Notes under the pieces: generated by a model | The model's database searches: none | Told to the model about the DNA's origin: nothing | Seen by the model: only the letters and a program-made list of their open reading frames with translations | Position numbers and translations under genes: made by a program | Shown here: positions 1-7,295 of the stretch, in pieces | How the letters are laid out: each line of letters starts with the position of its first letter | How positions within the stretch are numbered: the stretch's first letter is position 1 | Source: Acetatifactor sp. | GTDB taxonomy: Bacteria; Bacillota; Clostridia; Lachnospirales; Lachnospiraceae | DNA length: 41,204 nt | Assembly: GCA_029055435.1 (NCBI GenBank) | Contig: JAIDDH010000109.1 | Span: forward strand, 1-41,204 | Reading direction: 5' to 3'

Positions 1-50
1 TCCGCGATTCATGAGCGTCTGGTGGGCTCGGAGATGTGTATAATAGTCAG
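1..50 (+). other. Sequencing-library adapter (Illumina Nextera i7), not genomic
   Basis: Bases 17-50 match the Nextera read-2 adapter, including the 19-base transposon mosaic end AGATGTGTATAAGAGACAG, at 31 of 34 positions (mismatches at 21, 44 and 47). Bases 9-16 (TCATGAGC) equal the reverse complement of an i7 index I recall as N714, and bases 1-8 match the end of the P7 oligo at 6 of 8 positions. All three parts occur in the order expected for an untrimmed library adapter. The mismatches fit low-quality read ends. The genomic sequence therefore starts at about base 51. Confidence 0.93.
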
Positions 51-52
51 AC

Positions 53-343
53 ACGGCAAAGGTGCTGGGGGATATCACTACTTCTGTGATTGTCATCGAT
101 GAGAGTGCGATTTTCCAGGGGAAATGCAATATGCATCAATCCGTTCCCGACAGGCAGGCAAAGAGCAAGTCCGCAAAGGCGATGAAGGAGAGCAAAAAAT
201 CTGCAAAGGCTGCGCTTGCCGAGGCTCTGAAGGAATTGCAGGAGGCGGAGAACAAGGAACTGCAGGAGCGCAGTGCAGCGCAGGCAGGCAATGGGAAGAA
301 CAATGCAGATACGGCAAAGACCGGCGCGGTTCAGGGAAATTAA
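53..343 (+). CDS. Bactofilin (polymer-forming cytoskeletal protein), C-terminal end, 5' truncated
   Basis: This is the last piece of a bactofilin gene (PF04519 family). These proteins polymerise into cytoskeletal filaments at the membrane and help localise cell-wall enzymes. The visible residues VLGDITTSVIVIDESAIF followed by QGKCNM match the closing rung of the bactofilin beta-helix, in which GDI, a hydrophobic strand, an acidic residue plus A-x-F, then G-x-C-x-M are typical. An Ala/Lys/Glu-rich, probably helical tail of about 65 residues follows to the stop at 341-343. The frame is open back to the adapter, so the GTG at 62 and the ATG at 131 are unlikely to be true starts; the start lies off the contig. 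A convergent terminator follows. Confidence 0.78.
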   Translation, partial: TAKVLGDITTSVIVIDESAIFQGKCNMHQSVPDRQAKSKSAKAMKESKKSAKAALAEALKELQEAENKELQERSAAQAGNGKNNADTAKTGAVQGN

Positions 344-380
344 TAAACAAATGAATGTGAATATAGAGGCAGACATATAA

Positions 381-424
381 AAACCGCAGCAGGTTTGAAG
401 AATCAGACCTGTTGCGGTTTTTTA
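381..424. terminator. Bidirectional rho-independent terminator
   Basis: An inverted repeat AAACCGCAGCAGGTTTG / CAGACCTGTTGCGGTTT (with wobble pairs) is flanked by A-rich sequence on the left and a T run on the right. It lies between the convergent bactofilin and yerC genes and can serve both. Confidence 0.88.
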
Positions 425-441
425 TGCTTTTTTGCGGCAGA

Positions 442-729
442 TTACCTGCCAATCCGCTCGAATACCAGCTCATAGCCGTCGTTTCCATAATTGAGAGAAC
501 GGTTTACACGGCTGATGGTGGCTGTGGAGGCTCCGGTCTTTTCTGCGATTTCCAGATAGGTCTTGTGATCCTTCAGCATTGAGGCTACCTCAAAACGCTG
601 AGAGAGGGATAGCAGCTCGTTTACCGTACACAGATCCTCAAAGAAATTGTAGCATTCCTCGCGGGTCTGAAGGCTTAAGACTGCGTCGAACAGAGCATCC
701 ACCGCTTCGGTTTTGATTTTTTTATTCAT
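442..729 (-). CDS. yerC: YerC/YecD family TrpR-related transcriptional repressor
   Basis: This 95-aa protein belongs to the YerC/YecD branch of the Trp-repressor superfamily. An N-terminal helical dimerisation region is followed by a TrpR-type helix-turn-helix (about residues 58-82: YLEIAEKTGASTATISRVNR). Family length is normally 95-105 aa, so it is full length. The start at 729 has an AGAGGTG ribosome binding site a few bases upstream. The ligand and regulon are unknown for most members. The promoter at 833-861 and two operator-like palindromes just downstream of its predicted start suggest autoregulation. The gene is monocistronic and divergent from the DUF1836 gene. Confidence 0.92.
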   Translation of the reverse strand: MNKKIKTEAVDALFDAVLSLQTREECYNFFEDLCTVNELLSLSQRFEVASMLKDHKTYLEIAEKTGASTATISRVNRSLNYGNDGYELVFERIGR

Positions 730-785
730 ATAGACACCTCTTTTTCTATGTTTTAATTATTGCTGTATTTTATCCTGCGCTTCAC

Positions 786-822
786 TTTTACACGGTAAAA
801 TTTTAATGCTTTACACTGTAAA
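786..822. promoter_or_regulatory. Tandem operator-like palindromes in the yerC leader
   Basis: Two copies of the dyad TTTAC-N3-GTAAA lie at 786-800 (TTTTAC-ACG-GTAAAA) and 810-822 (TTTAC-ACT-GTAAA). Their centres are 23 bp apart, about two helical turns. They fall just downstream of the predicted minus-strand transcription start of yerC, a position that would block RNA polymerase. The bound protein is inferred to be YerC itself. Confidence 0.6.
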
Positions 823-832
823 TCTATAGCAC

Positions 833-861
833 ATTTTATCACACTGCATTTGCAAAGTAAA
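833..861 (-). promoter_or_regulatory. Sigma-A type promoter of yerC
   Basis: On the minus strand TTTACT and TAAAAT are separated by exactly 17 bp. The predicted start, near 826, is about 100 bases upstream of the yerC ATG. Confidence 0.6.
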
Positions 862-904
862 TAGAAAAAGATATAGGAAAAATTTACGAAAATTCAAAAA
901 ACAG

Positions 905-933
905 TTGATATGTAGTTTTGAATACTATATACT
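905..933 (+). promoter_or_regulatory. Sigma-A type promoter of the DUF1836-PHP operon
   Basis: TTGATA and TATACT are separated by 17 bp. The predicted start near 940 leaves a leader of about 57 bases before the TTG start at 997. Confidence 0.7.
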
Positions 934-996
934 GTACTTTAATAAAGAATATTCTGCGGATACGGTTGTTTTGTTTGTGTCCGGGGAGGAGACAAA

Positions 997-1644
997 TTGA
1001 CTATCAATACAGAAGATTTATTGAACAGTATATTGGAGAGTCTGGATCGTATAGATTATATTAACCCTTCGGACATACCGAATATCGACCTGTATATGGA
1101 TCAGGTGACTACTTTTATGGACAGCAGGCTGCGGGCAGGAGTGCGCAATCCTGGGGAGGACAAGATTCTCACCAAGACCATGATCAACAACTATGCAAAA
1201 AATGATCTGCTGCCGCCCCCCGTAAAGAAAAAGTATTCCAAAGAGCATGTGCTGCTCCTGATCTTTATTTATTATTACAAGGGTATTATGTCCATCAATG
1301 ATATTCAGACTCTGCTGCGCCCCATCACGGAGCAGTTTTTTCAAAACGGCAAAGAGTTCAATCTCGAGAGCGTCTACCGGGAGGCCTTCAGCATGGAGAA
1401 GGGTGAGATTGAGAGGCTGAAGGCGGATGTGGTGGAGAAATTTAAGCTGGCTGAGCAAACCTTCGGGGATGCGCCCGAGGAGAGCCGTGACTTCTTGCGC
1501 AAATTTTCATTTATCTGTCTGTTGAGCTTTGACGTCTATATGAAAAAACAGATTATCGAGAAGATGGTAGATGAGTTGAACAAAGAGATGCCGGGAAAGG
1601 CAAAGAAAGATGCGAAATCCGGCAGGGAGACATCGAAATCATGA
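997..1644 (+). CDS. DUF1836 domain-containing protein
   Basis: This 215-aa protein matches the DUF1836 family (YkrK-like), a group of uncharacterised Firmicutes proteins whose N-terminal half resembles a MerR-type winged helix. The diagnostic stretch is LTKTMINNYAKNDLLPPPVK followed by KKYSKEHVLLLIFIYYYKGIMSI (about residues 58-100). The start is TTG at 997, supported by a strong GGGGAGGA site at 983-990 and by the lack of a better ATG. The tail is lysine rich. It shares a 4-bp ATGA overlap with the next gene, so the two are translationally coupled. A regulatory role is a family-level inference. Confidence 0.87.
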   Translation: MTINTEDLLNSILESLDRIDYINPSDIPNIDLYMDQVTTFMDSRLRAGVRNPGEDKILTKTMINNYAKNDLLPPPVKKKYSKEHVLLLIFIYYYKGIMSINDIQTLLRPITEQFFQNGKEFNLESVYREAFSMEKGEIERLKADVVEKFKLAEQTFGDAPEESRDFLRKFSFICLLSFDVYMKKQIIEKMVDELNKEMPGKAKKDAKSGRETSKS

Positions 1645-2357
1645 AAATATGTATGGATCTGCACACCCACACCGTAGCCAGCGGCCATGGGTACAGTACA
1701 CTGAAGGAAAATATTGAGGCTGCCGTGGAGGTCGGCCTCCTTTTCTTGGGATTGAGCGAACATGGACCGGCTATATCGGGCGGGCCCAGTCCGTTGTTTT
1801 TTGGCAATTACAAATGTATTCCCAGGCAGTACGGAGCGCTGCGCCTGCTGTGCGGCGTTGAGGCTAATATCATGGATTATGAGGGCAGGCTGGATTTGGC
1901 GGAGGGACTGCTGGGGAAGATGGATTATGTGATTGCCAGCATGCATGTGCGCTGTGTGACGCCGGGAAGCCGCAGGGAAAACACCATGGCTTCCATAAGG
2001 GCGATGCAGAACCCCTATGTAAAGATTCTGGGACACCCGGACGACTCAAGGTATCCTCTGGATTACGAGGAGCTTGTGCGGGCGGCAAAGGCGGAGCAGG
2101 TGGCTCTGGAGCTGAACAATTCCTCTCTGCATCCCCAGAGTGCAAGACAGGGAGGACGGGAGAATATCCGGACGCTTTTGAATACCTGTGCAAAATACGG
2201 CGTTCCGGTGCTGATGGGTTCGGACAGTCATATCTGTTACGCGGTGGGGCATTTTGAGGCGGCGCTGGATGTGATAAAAGAGGTGAATTTCCCGGAGGAG
2301 CTTATTCTGAATGATAAGCCAGAGCGTATCGGGCAGTTTGTGAACATAGATTTGTGA
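1641..2357 (+). CDS. PHP-domain phosphatase, YcdX-like
   Basis: This 238-aa protein is a polymerase-and-histidinol-phosphatase (PHP) domain hydrolase of the YcdX family. The metal-binding histidines and acids are in place: DLHTHT (residues 6-11), SEHGP, the Glu of GVEAN, SMHV, LGHPDD and the C-terminal GSDSH. The domain is a TIM-like barrel that binds three metal ions and hydrolyses phosphoesters; the natural substrate of this family is not settled. The length matches the family (about 240-245 aa). The start at 1641 overlaps the preceding stop by 4 bp. Confidence 0.9.
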   Translation: MKICMDLHTHTVASGHGYSTLKENIEAAVEVGLLFLGLSEHGPAISGGPSPLFFGNYKCIPRQYGALRLLCGVEANIMDYEGRLDLAEGLLGKMDYVIASMHVRCVTPGSRRENTMASIRAMQNPYVKILGHPDDSRYPLDYEELVRAAKAEQVALELNNSSLHPQSARQGGRENIRTLLNTCAKYGVPVLMGSDSHICYAVGHFEAALDVIKEVNFPEELILNDKPERIGQFVNIDL

Positions 2358-2362
2358 AGTGC

Positions 2363-2391
2363 TTGCAAAATTTGCCGGCGGGGCATACAAT
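2363..2391 (+). promoter_or_regulatory. Sigma-A type promoter of the HIT gene
   Basis: TTGCAA and TACAAT are separated by 17 bp, immediately after the PHP gene. The predicted leader is about 90 bases. Confidence 0.55.
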
Positions 2392-2487
2392 GAATATGTG
2401 ACGGCAGGACGGCAGACAGTCATTGACGCAGTCCTGACCGTGAGAATAACAGGTCCGCGGGAGAAGGCGGACGGATAGGAGTACATA

Positions 2488-2907
2488 ATGAAGGATGCAA
2501 ATTGCGGTTATTGTATGAGAGGCGAGCTTTTGGAGAAGTTCGGAATTTTTATCTGCGAGCTGGATGTCTCCACGCTGATTTTATTCAAGGAGCAGTCGAA
2601 GCCCGGCAGATGTATTGTGGCTTACAAGGATCATGTGAGCGAGATCGTGGACATCAGCGAGGAGGAGCGCAATCGCTTCTTTGCGGATGTGAACCGCGCG
2701 GCGAAAGCCATTCACGCAGCTTTCCATCCCAATAAATTGAACTATGGAGCATACGGTGATACCGGATGTCATCTGCACATGCATCTCTGTCCTAAATATG
2801 AGGGTGGCGACGAGTGGGGCGGCACTTTCCAGATGAATCCCGGGAAAACCTATCTGAGCGATGAAGAGTATGCGGAGATGATCGAAAAAATCAAGGCGAA
2901 TCTTTAA
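2488..2907 (+). CDS. HIT family protein (nucleotide hydrolase/transferase)
   Basis: This 139-aa histidine-triad protein carries the motif HLHMHLCPK near residues 92-100, in which the middle His is the catalytic nucleophile that attacks the alpha-phosphate of nucleotide conjugates. An N-terminal CGYCMRG pair is typical of HIT proteins that bind zinc, although the second half of the usual zinc site is not obvious. The start has an AGGAG site at 2477-2481. It has its own promoter and a terminator, so it appears to be monocistronic. The exact substrate cannot be read from sequence. Confidence 0.92.
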   Translation: MKDANCGYCMRGELLEKFGIFICELDVSTLILFKEQSKPGRCIVAYKDHVSEIVDISEEERNRFFADVNRAAKAIHAAFHPNKLNYGAYGDTGCHLHMHLCPKYEGGDEWGGTFQMNPGKTYLSDEEYAEMIEKIKANL

Positions 2908-2926
2908 GCGGTGAAAACATTATGTT

Positions 2927-2963
2927 ATAAGGTGTCTGTGTCAGGACAGGCACCTTATTTTTG
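2927..2963 (+). terminator. Rho-independent terminator after the HIT gene
   Basis: A 13-bp stem ATAAGGTGTCTGT / ACAGGCACCTTAT (one G-U pair) with a 6-base loop is followed by a T run. Confidence 0.88.
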
Positions 2964-3016
2964 TGTACTCATAACATAAATCCATAGGAATCAAACTGTG
3001 TGGAGGAATGTGTGTT

Positions 3017-3637
3017 ATGAAAAAGTGCGGGAAACTGTTGGCTCTGGGACTCAGTATGCTCATGCTGACGGCCTCTCTGGCCGGCTGCGGAGCGAAGGGG
3101 AAAGGAGCCGACGGAAAGACCAAGGTGGTGCTCAATGAGGTGGCTCATTCCATCTTCTATGCGCCTATGTATGTGGCCATCGAGGAGGGGTATTTTGCGG
3201 ACAATGGAATTGATTTGGAGCTGGTGACAGGTTTTGGAGCCGATAAGACCATGACTGCTGTGCTCACAGATGCGGCGGACATCGGCTTTATGGGATGTGA
3301 GAGCAGCGTGTATACCTACGCGGGGGGAACGGAGGACTATGTGGTGAACTTTGCGCAGCTTACACAGCGGGCAGGAAATTTCCTGGTTGCCAGAGAGCCC
3401 ATCGAGGATTTTGACTGGGAGATGCTCAAAGGGCAGAAGGTACTGGGAGGCAGAGCGGGCGGTATGCCGGAGATGGTATTTGAGTATATTCTCCTGAAAA
3501 ACAATATCGACCCGGCGACGGACCTGAGTATCGACCAGAGTATTGATTTCGGTTCCACTGCAGCGGCCTTCTCGGGCGGGCAGGGGGATTTTTCGGTTGA
3601 ATTTTATGTGTTACTACACCGTCAGACATTAAAATGA
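3017..3637 (+). pseudogene. ABC transporter substrate-binding lipoprotein, 5' part, interrupted by the integrated element
   Basis: This is the N-terminal 196 codons of a NitT/TauT (NMT1/THI5-like) solute-binding lipoprotein. A lipoprotein signal ends in the lipobox LAGC with Cys24, followed by the typical strand KVVLNE and the stretch IFYAPMYVAIEEGYFADNGI. The start is placed at 3017 because the GGAGG at 3002-3006 lies only 1 base before the ATG at 3008 but 10 before this one. Host sequence ends at codons GTT GAA TTT (3596-3604); the frame then runs 11 codons into the element and stops at 3635-3637. The missing C-terminal half is at 7806-8240. No permease or ATPase gene is adjacent, so the ligand is unknown. 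Confidence 0.9.
3584..3620. other. attL junction of the serine-recombinase element
   Basis: The host half ends in TTTTTCG and is followed by the putative crossover dinucleotide GT (3596-3597). The element half then contains 11 bp and the arm TGTTACTACACC (3609-3620). The recombinase stop codon lies directly beyond, at 3622. Confidence 0.8.
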
Positions 3638-4992
3638 AAACCGCATATTTTGCGGCTCCCGGCATCCACGATAATATCTTTTATGATTTCTTTCCAGAAG
3701 GCTTTTCTATGAGCGATATCAAGTTCTTGGTACATTTCCTGCCAGCCGTCCGAAAAGACGTCAGAAAGCGCCTCGTAGGAGCTCAGGGAGGCATCTATGG
3801 ATTCAGCGGACTCATAGGCGTTCAGTTTTTCAGTGAGCGCGAGATATTGAGCATCATAAAAATCTTCTTTAATCCGGCCTTTTAAATACATATTGTTCAG
3901 GCGCTCCAGCTCCGCGCGGATAGCGGCAGATTTGTCAGGCTGTTTTTTCTGTTGCTGTTGTTTTTGCTGCAGTGCCAGGATATCCGCTTGTATCTGTTCC
4001 ACTACATGGCCGAGCAGATATTCTTCAACCACAGATTCGGAGATACAGGCTCCGTTGTGGTATTCCGTGAATTTTGCGCCACAGCGGTATCGCTTGTATT
4101 CTGACACGCCGCCGGACTTCAGATGCTGGCGTTTCACAAAGCCGCTCATATTCCGGCCGCAGATGGGGCACTTGATCATTGACGAAAATAAAAAAGGCTC
4201 CGTCTGGTGAGGGATGATTTTAGAATCGCAGATGGCCTGTATTTTCTGATGCTGCTCCACTGTGATGTAGGCGGGGCGATATCCGTCAATTCCATACATC
4301 CGCCCGCAGTACGCTTCATTCTGTAGCACGCGGTTTACCTGATACATGGTGGGGCAGTGGGGATCCTCGGCATATTTGTTCAGAATATAAGTTACAGTGT
4401 CCTTTTTGGAATAGGTGGTAAAATATCGGGCGAAGATATCCTCCACAATATGCTCGGTATCCGGGTCCTTGATAAATTGCTTGTCAGCGTCCGTGGTGTA
4501 GCCATATCCCGGGCGGCCATTGATATGTTCCCGGTTGTGCTTTTTATAAGCAAATACGCTCTTAATACGGTCAGAGGTGCGATCGCATTCATTCTCATTT
4601 ACGGAGAGCATGATATTGATGGCAAACCGCCCGTTGGCCGTAGAGGTATCATATTCCTCGAAGATGGTTTTCCAGTTGCAGTGATGGGCCTCCAGGATGG
4701 CCTGCGTGTTGTGATAGTCTTTGATATTGCGGAACCACCGGTCCAGTTTAGTAACCAGGATCAGATCGATCTTGTCGGCTTCCACGTCCCGGAGCAGGCG
4801 GATCAGGTCTTTGCGGTTCTGCATCTTCTTGCGGGCCGTGATGCCTTCGTCGGCATAGTAGCCCACTATTTCATAGCCGTGAGAGACTGCATAGTCTGTC
4901 AGGGCAGCCTTCTGAGCCTCAAGAGAGAGGCCTTCCTTGACCTGCAGCTCCGTGCTCACGCGGTCGTAGATTGCACATCGGATTTTGGGCAT
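3622..4992 (-). CDS. Large serine recombinase (integrase/excisionase)
   Basis: This 456-aa site-specific recombinase probably inserts and excises the element. The N-terminal resolvase domain has the catalytic motif YDRVSTE (nucleophile Ser13) and KLDRWFRN. The recombinase domain follows (around GRPGYGY to NEAYCGRMYG). A zinc ribbon is formed by CPIC (about 275-278) and two later cysteines (about 304 and 316), and is followed by a glutamine-rich coiled coil (about 325-375). These are the parts of a large serine integrase at normal length. The start at 4992 (MPKIRC) is preferred because an AAGGGAGA site precedes it; an in-frame extension to 5034 lacks one. The gene abuts attL. Confidence 0.95.
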   Translation of the reverse strand: MPKIRCAIYDRVSTELQVKEGLSLEAQKAALTDYAVSHGYEIVGYYADEGITARKKMQNRKDLIRLLRDVEADKIDLILVTKLDRWFRNIKDYHNTQAILEAHHCNWKTIFEEYDTSTANGRFAINIMLSVNENECDRTSDRIKSVFAYKKHNREHINGRPGYGYTTDADKQFIKDPDTEHIVEDIFARYFTTYSKKDTVTYILNKYAEDPHCPTMYQVNRVLQNEAYCGRMYGIDGYRPAYITVEQHQKIQAICDSKIIPHQTEPFLFSSMIKCPICGRNMSGFVKRQHLKSGGVSEYKRYRCGAKFTEYHNGACISESVVEEYLLGHVVEQIQADILALQQKQQQQKKQPDKSAAIRAELERLNNMYLKGRIKEDFYDAQYLALTEKLNAYESAESIDASLSSYEALSDVFSDGWQEMYQELDIAHRKAFWKEIIKDIIVDAGSRKICGFHFNV

Positions 4993-5026
4993 GGTCGTTC
5001 TCCCTTGTTTAATTTCTTGTTCAGGG

Positions 5027-5044
5027 AGTTGCACTAGTGCAACT
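5027..5044. promoter_or_regulatory. Perfect 18-bp palindrome upstream of the recombinase gene
   Basis: AGTTGCACTAGTGCAACT is a perfect dyad lying 35-52 bases upstream of the recombinase ATG. It could be an operator or an mRNA hairpin near the start of the recombinase transcript. Confidence 0.6.
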
Positions 5045-5300
5045 GAGACCCCAAATCCACCTTCTTCTGTTTGGTGAAACCGTGTAGGATAAAATAATTT
5101 TTTTCATATAGCGCTTCCATTTTTAGGGGTGGGACTATTTAAGCCTCGCTTGTTTTAATATAGCTTGCTCGAGCTCCTTTTGAGATTTGCGCCATGATAG
5201 GGAATTGCTGTCTGGTGCCTGGTCACATCATATGCATATCCTTTTCTTATCATGCCTACATCACAACATGTAATATTACGTATGGAAATAAGGCGCTAGA

Positions 5301-5334
5301 AAAGCCCCGGTGCGGGAACACCGGGGCTTTTTGC
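5301..5334. terminator. Strong rho-independent terminator
   Basis: A perfect 12-bp stem AAAGCCCCGGTG / CACCGGGGCTTT is flanked by A and T runs, so it can act in both directions. It most likely ends the minus-strand lipoprotein transcript before the recombinase gene. Confidence 0.9.
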
Positions 5335-5397
5335 TGTCCTACATGGACTATTCATACCTTTTGCCTATTGGTATTATAGCATATGCAATATGCCTTT

Positions 5398-6018
5398 TTA
5401 CTTCGCCATATCAGAAGAATCGGCGGAATGAATAATTTCTCCTGTATCAGCATTCACAAAATCAACATGCACATTATCTATTTCATTCCCGTCAAACGCA
5501 GCATACATACCTGAATATAGATAAAAACCAAATACAACAAAGGAGTCTCCCAAGCCGAGCTCGGTGGCTTTGGTAGTTACTGTATATGAGGTGAAGTCAT
5601 CATTGACGGTTACAGAGGTATAGTCAGGATAATCTTCTGAGTTTGCCATTTCTTCCAAGCTGGACCGGATACTGGCAGCCATTTCGTCCATCGCGGCCTT
5701 GTGCTGTGATTTGGTCATCACATAAGTGGCACTGCCGTCATCATTCAGCGTGATGGATTTGTAGCCATGTTCCTGGCAGATTTTATCAAGGTCTTCCTGT
5801 GTGGAATCACCGACGAAGTCTGCGGGAACAGTAATTTCGACGTCAAACAATTCTTTCTCTACTTTAATACCAGGATTTGCTTGCGAGGTGTCGGTTGCAG
5901 AGGACTCGGTGCCAGTGGGTTCGACAGTCGAAGTGGCTGGAGCGGGAGCTCCAGAGGAGCCACATGCGGCAAGCAGCATGGACAGAGATAAAATAATAGA
6001 TAACACTTTCTTTTTCAT
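5398..6018 (-). CDS. Predicted lipoprotein of unknown function, cargo of the element
   Basis: This 206-aa protein has a clear lipoprotein signal (MKKKVLSIILSLSMLLAAC, lipobox LAAC with Cys19), so it should be anchored to the outer face of the membrane. A Ser/Thr/Ala/Pro-rich linker of about 35 residues comes next. The rest is a mixed alpha/beta domain starting at about VEKELFDVEITVPADF, with a repeated pattern of strand, NDDGS or NDDFT turn and strand. I do not recognise the domain. It lies 68 bp downstream of the DUF4352 lipoprotein in the same direction, separated by a stem-loop, and may be co-transcribed with it. Confidence 0.8.
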   Translation of the reverse strand: MKKKVLSIILSLSMLLAACGSSGAPAPATSTVEPTGTESSATDTSQANPGIKVEKELFDVEITVPADFVGDSTQEDLDKICQEHGYKSITLNDDGSATYVMTKSQHKAAMDEMAASIRSSLEEMANSEDYPDYTSVTVNDDFTSYTVTTKATELGLGDSFVVFGFYLYSGMYAAFDGNEIDNVHVDFVNADTGEIIHSADSSDMAK

Positions 6019-6047
6019 AATATAGTCCTCTTTTCGTAAATGATATT

Positions 6048-6075
6048 GAAGCAGTTGTGTCGTCGCAACTGCTTC
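6048..6075 (-). terminator. Stem-loop between the two cargo lipoprotein genes
   Basis: A 10-bp perfect stem GAAGCAGTTG / CAACTGCTTC with an 8-base loop lies just after the DUF4352 gene. On the minus strand no long T run follows, so it is a weak terminator or an attenuator. Confidence 0.5.
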
Positions 6076-6086
6076 ACATATTATGT

Positions 6087-7142
6087 TTACTGGTTCACAA
6101 CGGCAAATTCAGCAACCTTGTTTTCGGTGAATGTTCCATCATCATAGATTACTTCTGCGCTGCTCCAGCCGATAGGTACTTGCACAGCAACATATCCTTT
6201 AATCTTCTTACCTGCCGCAACATCACCACTCATACTGTCATATCCATCTACATCAGACAGAAGTATCGACTGACTTTCTAAATACCCATCCACATAAAAA
6301 CGGAAATACAAATAATTAAAATAGTCATCTTCGGTAGAGTTGTTTGTCGCTTCCATAAAGAAAACCAAAAACTCTTTGCCGTCATCGGGCTTTTGGGAGA
6401 ATGTTCCGCCTATGGAATCATAATTTTTAACATCAAGTAATTTTACGCTCCAGGTATCACTGTTGATCTCTGTTCCGATTTCCGTCACCTTGGAGTTATC
6501 AAGAACATATTTGTCATATACTGAATCGGGATAAGTATAGTCGCTAGAAGCAATATCCTCTTTATTCACGACAAATGTTGCTGCCTTGTGCGTGGTCCAC
6601 AATCCATCCCGGTATGATATTTCAAACTCGTTCCAATCTGAAGGCACCTCATACACCATGGTTCCCTTGGACATTTTGCCGGCATCTATATCTCCGCCAA
6701 TACCGGACATTCCATCAGGATTTACCATAATTATCTTACTATTTACGCTATAATCGTCCGCATATCCCTCAAAATACAAGCTGTTAAAATAGTCGTTTTC
6801 AGAAGATATATTTTTTACATCAAAGAAAAGAACCAAATATTTGTTTCCATCTGAAGGTTTAGCGGAATAATATTCGGAATCTATTGAGTCATACTCTTTT
6901 GCATAGAGGAGAGCAATGCTCCATTTGTCACCTGATACAATCTGGCCAACCTTGGCATATTCAGGAAGATTGCTGTCAGGTTCAGAACTTTCAGAATTCG
7001 GCAAACTCTCCGACTGATCGCTGGCGGAAGATTCAATGTCTTTTATTGTTTTTTGCGAATCACTATCCTTGACAGTCACGCACGCAGCCAGATTTAAGAG
7101 CATGGCAACCAACAATAATCCTGTTAATAGTTTCTTCTTCAT
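6087..7142 (-). CDS. Lipoprotein with two tandem DUF4352 domains, cargo of the element
   Basis: This 351-aa lipoprotein has a signal peptide ending in LAAC (Cys21) and a low-complexity Ser/Asp/Glu linker. Two copies of an immunoglobulin-like DUF4352 domain follow (about residues 62-195 and 215-350). Each copy repeats the same order: W-S-I/V-x-L-L, a YDSI segment, a KPxDGxxxLVxF strand, a DYFNxLYF segment, an S-G-D-I/V-A/D-A-G-K turn, and a final AxFxV strand. DUF4352 is common in extracytoplasmic proteins of Gram-positive bacteria and has no fixed function. The copies are diverged, which indicates an old internal duplication. It is the first gene of the cargo unit, with its own promoter at 7200-7228. 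Confidence 0.85.
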   Translation of the reverse strand: MKKKLLTGLLLVAMLLNLAACVTVKDSDSQKTIKDIESSASDQSESLPNSESSEPDSNLPEYAKVGQIVSGDKWSIALLYAKEYDSIDSEYYSAKPSDGNKYLVLFFDVKNISSENDYFNSLYFEGYADDYSVNSKIIMVNPDGMSGIGGDIDAGKMSKGTMVYEVPSDWNEFEISYRDGLWTTHKAATFVVNKEDIASSDYTYPDSVYDKYVLDNSKVTEIGTEINSDTWSVKLLDVKNYDSIGGTFSQKPDDGKEFLVFFMEATNNSTEDDYFNYLYFRFYVDGYLESQSILLSDVDGYDSMSGDVAAGKKIKGYVAVQVPIGWSSAEVIYDDGTFTENKVAEFAVVNQ

Positions 7143-7199
7143 GGTAAAATTCCTCTTTTCTTTAGATTACTTGCCATAAAACAACAAACAAGCACCGTT

Positions 7200-7228
7200 A
7201 TTCTAACACATTACAAAATAAAAGTACA
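7200..7228 (-). promoter_or_regulatory. Promoter of the cargo lipoprotein genes
   Basis: On the minus strand TGTACT and TAGAAT are separated by 17 bp. The predicted start is about 50 bases upstream of the lipoprotein ATG at 7142. Confidence 0.5.
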
Positions 7229-7295
7229 GATTGAATTAAAAATGTTGTCGAGAGAATCATTTAGTAGTTTTATGGCGTGCATGCCAACTTTCTAG

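Larger units (their letters stand above)
4993..5397. other. Noncoding region between recombinase and lipoprotein genes
   Basis: This 405-bp stretch holds the recombinase leader with an 18-bp palindrome (5027-5044), A+T-rich sequence without a convincing gene, and a strong terminator hairpin (5301-5334). Nothing else is recognisable in it. Confidence 0.6.

Noticed and set aside
62..343. Complete small gene starting at GTG 62
   Set aside because: The frame is open upstream to the adapter and the first residues match the end of a bactofilin, so this is a 5'-truncated gene.
4357..5037. 226-codon frame antisense to the recombinase gene
   Set aside because: It is a shadow of a strongly recognised recombinase on the other strand, with no ribosome binding site and no family resemblance.
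5194..5379. 61-codon frame between recombinase and lipoprotein genes
   Set aside because: It runs through the strong terminator hairpin and has no ribosome binding site.
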